From contig JAEDMF010000009.1 in NCBI GenBank assembly GCA_016303175.1, positions 1 through 20,929 of the forward strand: 20,929 nucleotides of DNA, in the 5' to 3' direction. The notes below the pieces were generated by a model. That model worked only from the letters and a program-made list of their open reading frames with translations, searched no databases and was not told the origin of the DNA. Shown piece by piece: positions 14,931-20,929 of this stretch (position 1 is the first letter of the stretch; every line of letters starts with the position of its first letter). This DNA is from Bacteroidales bacterium (lineage in GTDB: Bacteria; Bacteroidota; Bacteroidia; Bacteroidales; UBA932). The position numbers were made by a program, and so were the translations under genes.

Positions 14931-17423
14931 ATGCTCAAAAAGCTGGACAAATATATAATCAAGTCATTTCTCGGCCCTTTCGTCGCGATATTGCTGATTG
15001 TAATATTTGCCCTGCTTATGCAGTTCCTCTGGCTCTACATTGATGAGCTGGTGGGCAAGGGCCTGTCACTCAAGATAATACTGGAATTTCTGGGATGGGG
15101 AGCCGCCACTATGCTCCCCCTTTCCCTGCCTCTGGCCACAGTGCTCTCTTCGATGATGACAATGGGGGCGATGGCAGAAAACAGCGAACTCATCGCCATC
15201 AAGTCCGCCGGCGTCTCCACCGCGAGGGTAATGGCCCCTCTGATTGTCACCTGCGCCATCCTTGCCGTGGGAGCCTTTTTTGCCGCAAACAACCTCGTGC
15301 CCCTATCCTACAATAAGATATATACTCTTCGCGAGGACATACTGCGCACGAAGGAAGAAATCAAAATCCCCACAAAAACCTTCTACGACGGCATAGACGG
15401 CTATGTCCTGCGAGTGGAGAGTAAGAACAAAAAAACGGGGATGATGTACGGGGTGATGGTGTACAACCACACCTCCGGCAAAGGCAACGTAAGCATGGCA
15501 ATGGCGGACTCTGCAATGATACAGATGTCCAAGGACCACAGTTGCCTGACCTTCGCAATGTACAGCGGCATCAACTACGAAGAGAGCAACAGCCAGAACT
15601 GGAGGGACACCACCCGCCAGATGCAGCGAACTTCCTTCACCCGTCAGGAATTGATAATTCCCATCGAGAATTACGGTTTCCAGAAAAGCAAGGAGGGGCG
15701 CTACTCCAGCCAAGCCAAAGCGATGAGGCTCAAGGACCTGCGTTATGACCAGGACTCCATAGGGGTACAACTTGCACAGACACGCTCCCAACAGCTTGAA
15801 CAGCTGCAACGCAACACTATGCTGAGATACAGGCACCAAATTGACAGCGCCTGGATAGCCGGCGCCACAACAGACTTTCCCCTGGACAGCATAGGTCCAC
15901 ACCTTTCCCTGCGTGAAAACATAGCCGCCCACGAGAGCGCCGTCAACAACCTCAACAGCTTTATGTCCACTATGCTCAGTTATGACAGGGAAACGGCGAT
16001 ACCGGCTTTCACACTCAAACTGATAGACATAGAAATCTACAAGAAATTCGCCCTTGCCCTCGTGTGCTTTTTGATGTTCTTTGTCGGGGCACCGCTCGGA
16101 GCTCTGATTCGCAAGGGAGGACTAGGCACTCCGGCCATAGTTTCGGTGCTCTTCTTCGTATTTTATTATGTCGTGGACATAGTATCCACAAAATTGGCCC
16201 GCGACGGAGCCATTGACCCCTTCTCCGGAGCCTTCATAGCCTCCTACATACTAGCTCCTATCTGCGCCTTCCTTACTTACAAAGCCATCAAGGACGAACC
16301 TATTATAGCAAAAGACAAAATATCGATGCTTCTTACCAAAATCAAACTCCGCCTGCTCCACCTGCTCGGCAAAACAGATATAGTATATATGGGTACACCG
16401 GACTTTGCCGTTGCTCCCCTGAAAGCCCTGCTTGATGCGGGATACAGGGTAAAGGCCGTCGTGACCGTGCCCGACAAACCCTCCGGACGAGGAATGCAGG
16501 TCAACGAAAGCGCCGTGAAGAAATTTGCCATCTCGCACGGCATTCCCGTACTGCAGCCCGTAAAGATGAAGGACCCCGCATTCATTGAAGCGCTCAAAAA
16601 GATTGACGCCGACCTCTTTGTGGTAGTGGCCTTCCGTCTGCTTCCCCGCGAGGTTTACAGTCTGCCCCGTCTGGGCACCTTCAATCTCCACGCCGCCCTA
16701 CTGCCCCAATACCGCGGTGCCGCCCCTATCAACTGGGCTGTAATCAACGGCGAGAAAGTGACGGGCGTGACCTCCTTCCTCATTGATAACGGAGTGGATA
16801 CGGGCAAAATAATGATTAGGGAACAGTACAAGATAAAGCCCACAGACACGGCCGCAGACGTACACGATGCCCTGATGGAGCTCGGCAGCAAGGTTGTGCT
16901 CCAGACTGTGGACGGACTCTTCGAGGGGCATATGGACACCCGTCTGCAGAAAAGTTTCATACAGGGAGAGGAAGTGCTGCACAAGGCACCGAAACTGTGC
17001 AAGGAACTTTGCCACATCGACTGGGACGACTCAGGCAGGCAGATTGTCAACCTCATACGCGGTCTAAGCGACTACCCCTGCGCCTTTACCGAACTAGTAG
17101 GCGCGGACGGTAAGCATACACAAGTGAAGATCTACTCTGCTCAGCTGCTGTCCCAGGAACAGGCAGTCAAACCGCTTGACGACGCTGGCGTTCGATCGGA
17201 ATTGCCCGCGCCGGGCACCATAGTCTGTGACGGCAAGAAAGTTCTGGGCATTGCAGCCCGCGACTCCATCGTAAGCATAACCCGCCTCCAGATGGCTGGC
17301 AAGAAATGTATGCCTGTGGAAGATTTTCTGCGCGGCTTCCGCGACGCCTCTTCCTACACGGTATCACACGGCACATCACGCGACTTCATCGCCGGGGTAC
17401 ATCAAAGCGAAGGCTCCGAATGA
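14931..17423 (+). CDS. fmt: Fusion: LptF/LptG-type permease + methionyl-tRNA formyltransferase
   Basis: One uninterrupted 830-codon frame with two known families. Residues 1-465 are a YjgP/YjgQ (LptF/LptG) permease: three helices in the first ~115 residues, a large periplasmic beta-rich part (about 120-360), then three helices (about 365-450). Such permeases pull lipopolysaccharide from the inner membrane with the LptB ATPase. Residues about 483-830 are a complete Fmt, which formylates initiator Met-tRNA: MGTPDFAV (487-494), NLHAALLPQYRGAAP with N585 and H587, and D623 in GVDTGK are the catalytic set, and the C-terminal OB-fold part is present (to FLRGF). The linker is basic (LLTKIKLRLLHLLGK). 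The permease C-terminus is cytoplasmic, so a tethered Fmt is topologically possible. ATG 16326 or 16389 could start a separate Fmt. Confidence 0.93.
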   Translation: MLKKLDKYIIKSFLGPFVAILLIVIFALLMQFLWLYIDELVGKGLSLKIILEFLGWGAATMLPLSLPLATVLSSMMTMGAMAENSELIAIKSAGVSTARVMAPLIVTCAILAVGAFFAANNLVPLSYNKIYTLREDILRTKEEIKIPTKTFYDGIDGYVLRVESKNKKTGMMYGVMVYNHTSGKGNVSMAMADSAMIQMSKDHSCLTFAMYSGINYEESNSQNWRDTTRQMQRTSFTRQELIIPIENYGFQKSKEGRYSSQAKAMRLKDLRYDQDSIGVQLAQTRSQQLEQLQRNTMLRYRHQIDSAWIAGATTDFPLDSIGPHLSLRENIAAHESAVNNLNSFMSTMLSYDRETAIPAFTLKLIDIEIYKKFALALVCFLMFFVGAPLGALIRKGGLGTPAIVSVLFFVFYYVVDIVSTKLARDGAIDPFSGAFIASYILAPICAFLTYKAIKDEPIIAKDKISMLLTKIKLRLLHLLGKTDIVYMGTPDFAVAPLKALLDAGYRVKAVVTVPDKPSGRGMQVNESAVKKFAISHGIPVLQPVKMKDPAFIEALKKIDADLFVVVAFRLLPREVYSLPRLGTFNLHAALLPQYRGAAPINWAVINGEKVTGVTSFLIDNGVDTGKIMIREQYKIKPTDTAADVHDALMELGSKVVLQTVDGLFEGHMDTRLQKSFIQGEEVLHKAPKLCKELCHIDWDDSGRQIVNLIRGLSDYPCAFTELVGADGKHTQVKIYSAQLLSQEQAVKPLDDAGVRSELPAPGTIVCDGKKVLGIAARDSIVSITRLQMAGKKCMPVEDFLRGFRDASSYTVSHGTSRDFIAGVHQSEGSE

Positions 17424-17435
17424 CCGGAGCCTTTT
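17410..17435 (+). terminator. Intrinsic terminator overlapping the fmt stop codon
   Basis: Perfect 9-base stem AAGGCTCCG (17410-17418) and CGGAGCCTT (17425-17433), loop AATGAC, followed by a short T run (17432-17435). The TGA stop (17421-17423) lies in the loop. It should end the alaS-permease/Fmt transcript on the plus strand. Read on the minus strand the hairpin lacks a T run. Confidence 0.75.
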
Positions 17436-17446
17436 AACTACGTGAC

Positions 17447-17496
17447 CGATAAGAAATTTTTCTATCGTAAGTAATCTGAGAACAAATTACTTGCGA
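17447..17496. other. Two overlapping inverted repeats between converging genes
   Basis: Stem A pairs CGATA (17447-17451) and GAA (17453-17455) with TTC (17460-17462) and TATCG (17463-17467), with A17452 bulged. Stem B pairs the 11 bases at 17465-17475 with 17486-17496, loop CTGAGAACAA, one G-T mismatch (a G-U pair if transcribed from the plus strand). They share 17465-17467 and cannot both form. Neither is followed by a T run. They may serve the 3' end of the kinase transcript on the minus strand. I see no gene in 17424-17524. Confidence 0.4.
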
Positions 17497-17524
17497 CAGA
17501 TATGGCTAAGATTTTCGAAGATTA

Positions 17525-18136
17525 CTAAAACAATCCGAACAGCTTGGCGTCTATCTTATCCGTAATCTCCCTGAAATGATCAGGATTATTCTCGAACTTG
17601 AGATGATCCACATCCAAAATGAGAAGATTGTGGTCGTAGCCGGAAATCCAGTTTTCGTACTTTTCGTTGAGACCGGTAATGTAATCTATGCGTATGCTCT
17701 TCTCGTACTCGCGGCCACGCTTCTGGATTTGCGAAATGAGATTGGGAATGGATGAGCGCAGGTAAATCAAAAGGTCGGGAGAACCCACAAGGCTCATCAT
17801 AAGGTCAAAAAGATCATTGTAGTTCTCGAAGTCACGCGTGCTCATAAGGCCCATATCGTGCAGATTGGGGGCAAAAATCCTCGCATCCTCATAGATGGTG
17901 CGATCTTGGATAATCACATCGTCGCACTTGTTGATTTCGACCACATCCTTGAACCTTTTGTTGAGGAAGTATATCTGGAGATTGAAACTCCATCTCTCCA
18001 TATCCTCATAGAAATCAGAAAGGTAGGGATTATAATCCACGGACTCGAATCTGGGAGTCCAGCCATAATGGGCGGCGAGCATCCTTGTAAGCGTTGTCTT
18101 GCCGCTGCCGATATTTCCAGCGATAGCTACGTGCAT
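17525..18136 (-). CDS. Deoxynucleoside kinase (dNK family)
   Basis: A 203-residue salvage enzyme that phosphorylates deoxynucleosides with ATP. It has the P-loop GNIGSGKTT (residues 7-15), the substrate-side E31 in ESVDYNPYL, WSFNLQIYFLNKRF (about 49-62), the DRT motif at 78-80 (the family's DRS) with E83, and an arginine-bearing lid (RGREYEKSIR). This set is typical of bacterial deoxyadenosine/deoxyguanosine kinases; the exact base preference cannot be read from sequence. The start gives a direct MHVAIAGN opening. It converges with the permease-Fmt gene and diverges from the hydrolase over 58 bases. Confidence 0.93.
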   Translation of the reverse strand: MHVAIAGNIGSGKTTLTRMLAAHYGWTPRFESVDYNPYLSDFYEDMERWSFNLQIYFLNKRFKDVVEINKCDDVIIQDRTIYEDARIFAPNLHDMGLMSTRDFENYNDLFDLMMSLVGSPDLLIYLRSSIPNLISQIQKRGREYEKSIRIDYITGLNEKYENWISGYDHNLLILDVDHLKFENNPDHFREITDKIDAKLFGLF

Positions 18137-18157
18137 AGTATTTTATGATTGTCACCA

Positions 18158-18165
18158 CAAAATTA
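18158..18165 (-). promoter_or_regulatory. Probable -7 element for the deoxynucleoside kinase
   Basis: The minus strand reads TAATTTTG, matching TAnnTTTG, about 21 bases ahead of the kinase ATG at 18136. The expected leader is short, about 15 bases. Confidence 0.5.
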
Positions 18166-18177
18166 ACAACTCTTTTG

Positions 18178-18185
18178 TATTTTTG
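18178..18185 (+). promoter_or_regulatory. Probable -7 element for the MBL hydrolase/uvrA operon
   Basis: TATTTTTG matches TAnnTTTG and lies only 9 bases before the ATG at 18195, so the transcript would be nearly leaderless. It is 12 bases from the divergent element at 18158-18165; polymerases at the two sites would collide or exclude one another. Confidence 0.5.
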
Positions 18186-18194
18186 CATAGAGTT

Positions 18195-18899
18195 ATGGAA
18201 AATTTGACGACATACATACACAAATTCACCGTCAATGCCCTGCAGGAATGCAGTTATCTCGTATGGGACAGAACGGGCGAGGCGGTTCTGATTGACCCGG
18301 GAATGGAGAGCGAGGCCGAGAAGCAGGCCGTGTGCGACTTCATTGCCCGAAATAGCCTCAAGCCCAAAGCCATACTGCTGACGCACGCCCATCTGGACCA
18401 CATATTCGGGGTAAACTTCCTGTCCGGCCGGTACAATATTCCGGTTTGGATGAATCCGAAGGAACAGACAAGCATAGAGCGGGTGAATCCGGCATTTGCA
18501 GGTATGGTTGCAGCCCTTCCGGAGCCTTTCAACTATGAAAAGGCGACAGACGGGACGACTGTGCAGTTCGGGGAAAGCCTCATCAGGGCCCTGAGCACTC
18601 CCGGCCATTCCGCAGGCGGACTTTGTTGGTGGATTGAGAAGGACAATATACTTTTCAGCGGAGACAGTCTCTTCGCCGGCAGCATAGGCAGAACCGATTT
18701 CGAAGGGGGCTCGCTGGAAGAGCTTCAAGACAGCCTGAGAAACACCCTGATGCAGTTGGACGGAGAAATAGAAGTGTACCCCGGACACGGTCCCGCAACC
18801 ACAATCGGAAGGGAAAGAATGAGCAACCCCTTCATCTACGACGATTCGGACGAGAGACAGCTGCTCTCCGACGCCTTTTTGGACGCATACGATGAGTAA
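18195..18899 (+). CDS. Metallo-beta-lactamase-fold hydrolase (glyoxalase II-like)
   Basis: A 234-residue cytoplasmic hydrolase with a complete two-metal site: HAHLDH (H64, H66, D68, H69), H138 (TPGHSAG), D157 (SGDSLF) and H198 (PGHGP). The YSYLVW-like N-terminus and GSIGRTDFEGG segment resemble the YcbL/glyoxalase II-like group of thioester hydrolases, but it lacks the separate C-terminal helical domain of true glyoxalase II, so a substrate is not assigned. ATG 18195 is chosen: upstream in-frame codons run into the divergent kinase gene. Its last 8 bases overlap uvrA (18892-18899), so the two are translationally coupled. Confidence 0.92.
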   Translation: MENLTTYIHKFTVNALQECSYLVWDRTGEAVLIDPGMESEAEKQAVCDFIARNSLKPKAILLTHAHLDHIFGVNFLSGRYNIPVWMNPKEQTSIERVNPAFAGMVAALPEPFNYEKATDGTTVQFGESLIRALSTPGHSAGGLCWWIEKDNILFSGDSLFAGSIGRTDFEGGSLEELQDSLRNTLMQLDGEIEVYPGHGPATTIGRERMSNPFIYDDSDERQLLSDAFLDAYDE

Positions 18900-20929
18900 G
18901 GACGAGATTGTAATAAACGGCGCCCGTTCCCACAACCTGAAGAACATTTCGCTGGCAATTCCACGCGGCAAGTTCGTGGTTGTAACCGGTCTCAGCGGCA
19001 GCGGCAAAAGCACACTGGCTTTCGACACCATATATGCCGAAGGCCAACGCAGATATATGGATACCCTCTCCACCTACGCCCGCCACTTTATGGGCATAAT
19101 GGAGAAGCCCCAGGTGGAAAGCATCAGCGGACTGAGCCCCATCATCGCCATAGAACAGAAAACCACAGGCAACAACCCCCGCTCCACCGTAGGAACCATC
19201 ACCGAGATTTACGATTTTCTGCGCCTGCTCTACGCCAGAGCCTCAACCTGCTACTCCCCCGCCACCGGCAAAGAGATGGTCCGCTATAGCGATGAACAGA
19301 TAGTCTCCCTGATTACAGAAAATTACCGCAATCGCAAATGCTACCTGCTTGCGCCCCTGGTGGTCGGACGCAAAGGACACTACAAAGAACTTTTCGCCAA
19401 CCTGCGCAAAAGGGGATTCACCCAGGTGCGCATCGACTCGAAGTTGACCGACCTTGCAGACGTAACTGCCCTGGACAGGTACAAAACTCACTTCATCGAG
19501 CTGGTGGTGGACAAAATAAAGCCTGACGGCAATGATCTCAAACGCCTGAGGGACTCCATCACGACAGCGCTGAACTTCGGGAGAGGCTCCCTCTGCGTAA
19601 TGGAAGGGGACAGCATACGGCACTTTTCCAAGCACCTTGTCTGCGCAGACACCGGGATTTCCGTGGAAGAGCCCGCGCCCCACAGCTTTTCTTTCAACTC
19701 CCCGCACGGCTACTGCCCCCATTGCAAGGGCCTCGGAGAGGTCGTGGACGTGAATCTGGACACCATCATTCCGGACAGAACAAAATCCGTGGCTGACGGT
19801 GGCATAGTCCAGCTGGGCACCATAAGGGACACCAAAAAGTTCGAAATAATCCACGCAATAGCGCGCAAATACGGCTTTTCGCTGTACGACCCCATTGAAG
19901 AATTGAGCGACGAGGTAGTCTCTCTACTGGTCTATGGTTCAGACGAACTTTTCAGAGTAGGAGAAGGTATCAATTCACAATTGATGTCCTATTCCGGAGT
20001 AATAGACAATATCGAAGACAAGGTCCCCTGCCCGGTGTGCCAAGGCACAAGGTTACGCAAGGAAGCATCCTACTTCAGGATAGACGGAAAAACCATAACG
20101 GAAGTTTCCCGAATGGAGATTTCGGACCTATACAAATGGTTCTGCTCATTGGGAAACAAGTTGGACGGAAGGGCTGCCGCCATAGCCGGGGACATACTAA
20201 AGGAACTGCTCGACCGCACCCGCTTCCTGCTGGACGTCGGTCTGGACTATCTGACGCTGGACAGGGCCACTGCCTCTCTTTCCGGAGGAGAGAGCCAGAG
20301 AATACGCCTCGCCACGCAGATAGGCTCGCGGCTGGTGAACGTGCTGTACATCTTAGATGAACCCAGCATAGGCCTGCACCAGCGGGACAACATAAAGCTG
20401 ATAAATTCGCTCAAGGAGCTGCGCGACCAGGGCAACTCCGTTATGGTTGTGGAACACGACACCCAGACCATGCTGGAGTCCGACTGGCTGGTGGACATAG
20501 GGCCGCTGTCCGGGGTGCAGGGTGGGCAATTGTGCTGGAACGGCCCCGTGGAGAAAGCTCTAAAGGCAAAGGGCAGCGGAAGCATCACCCTGGACTACCT
20601 CCAAGGCATACGCCACATCGAAGTTCCCCCCGTAAGGCGCAAAGGCAACGGCAAAACACTGTCACTGAAAGGCTGTCGCGGCAATAACCTCAAGAATGTG
20701 GACATAGACCTACCCCTGGGCTGCTTCATAGGCATCAGCGGAGTATCGGGCAGCGGCAAAAGCAGTCTCGTCAACGAGATCCTGGCCAAGGCTTTGCAGC
20801 GCGATCTCATGGGGACGCGCGTCGCGCCGGGCGATCACGACCGCATCGAGGGCGTGGGGCAGTTCGACAAGGTCATTCTGATCAATCAGCAGCCCATCGG
20901 TCGCACGCCGCGCTCCAATCCGGCCACTT
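18892..20929 (+). CDS. uvrA: Excinuclease ABC subunit A (UvrA), partial, 3' end off window
   Basis: The damage-recognition ATPase of nucleotide excision repair; 679 codons are present of an expected ~930-950. It has Walker A [9 protein letters not shown] (33-41), [12 protein letters not shown] and [16 protein letters not shown] in the UvrB-binding region, a CPHC pair (C275, C278), [13 protein letters not shown], ABC signature LSGGESQ (463-469), Walker B [10 protein letters not shown], and the second Walker A [9 protein letters not shown] (617-625). The last motif visible is [10 protein letters not shown]. In the first zinc site the expected four Cys are C251, T254, C275 and C278, so one ligand is Thr. 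The final ~160 bases differ in base composition from the rest. ATG 18892 overlaps the preceding stop. Confidence 0.95.
   Translation, partial: [679 protein letters not shown]

Noticed and set aside
13211..14962. Two long minus-strand frames (295 and 283 codons) opposite alaS
   Set aside because: They are shadows of the alaS codons; alaS is unmistakable over its full length.
16300..16400. Frameshift or missed stop between the permease and Fmt parts
   Set aside because: The frame stays open and in phase through both families with no homology lost on either side, so sequence alone gives no sign of error; kept as a finding to verify.
9906..17526. GAAGATTACT shared near the 3' ends of two minus-strand genes (9906-9915 and 17517-17526)
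   Set aside because: Ten bases only, different contexts, no symmetry; most likely chance in AT-rich spacers.

Overview
The window looks like a Bacteroidota chromosome, most likely a member of the Bacteroidales. The evidence is the gene order rseC-rnfBCDGEA, the pair of M23 peptidases and the MerR gene divergent from alaS, Bacteroidota-type -7 promoter elements (TAnnTTTG), general lack of Shine-Dalgarno sites, and housekeeping proteins with Bacteroidota-style motifs. It is dense core genome. I see no mobile element, CRISPR array, tRNA or rRNA, and no gene-free stretch above about 120 bases.

Left part (1-9799, all minus strand). Read in the direction of transcription, a probable promoter near 9850 starts a compact run: a coiled-coil zinc-ribbon protein, the replicative helicase dnaB, a secreted DUF3108 protein, rseC, and the complete Rnf complex rnfB, C, D, G, E, A. 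Gaps are 1-15 bases or overlaps. The Rnf complex couples ferredoxin oxidation and NAD+ reduction to ion pumping across the inner membrane. An outer-membrane beta-barrel protein and the start of an organophosphate/phosphate-type MFS transporter follow and run off the left edge.

Middle (9918-12188, minus). Two tandem M23 (LytM-type) membrane-anchored cell-wall peptidases overlap by ATGA and are followed by a small MerR-type regulator. They diverge from alaS across a 107-base region that carries a promoter in each direction.

Right part. On the plus strand, alaS is followed 16 bases later by a single 830-codon reading frame that joins an LptF/LptG-type lipopolysaccharide-export permease to a complete methionyl-tRNA formyltransferase; this fusion is the most unusual gene here. 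A hairpin terminator overlaps its stop codon. A minus-strand deoxynucleoside kinase converges on it. Divergent from the kinase is a metallo-beta-lactamase-fold hydrolase whose end overlaps uvrA; uvrA runs off the right edge.

Points for a second look: the permease-Fmt fusion; an abrupt change of base composition in the last ~160 bases of uvrA, which could be an assembly join; an altered flavin-attachment motif in RnfD; the exact collinearity of the two M23 enzymes; a duplicated start region with a nine-codon upstream reading frame; and a 22-base-spaced direct repeat ahead of the dnaB-rnf operon. I did not find a clearly new multi-gene system.
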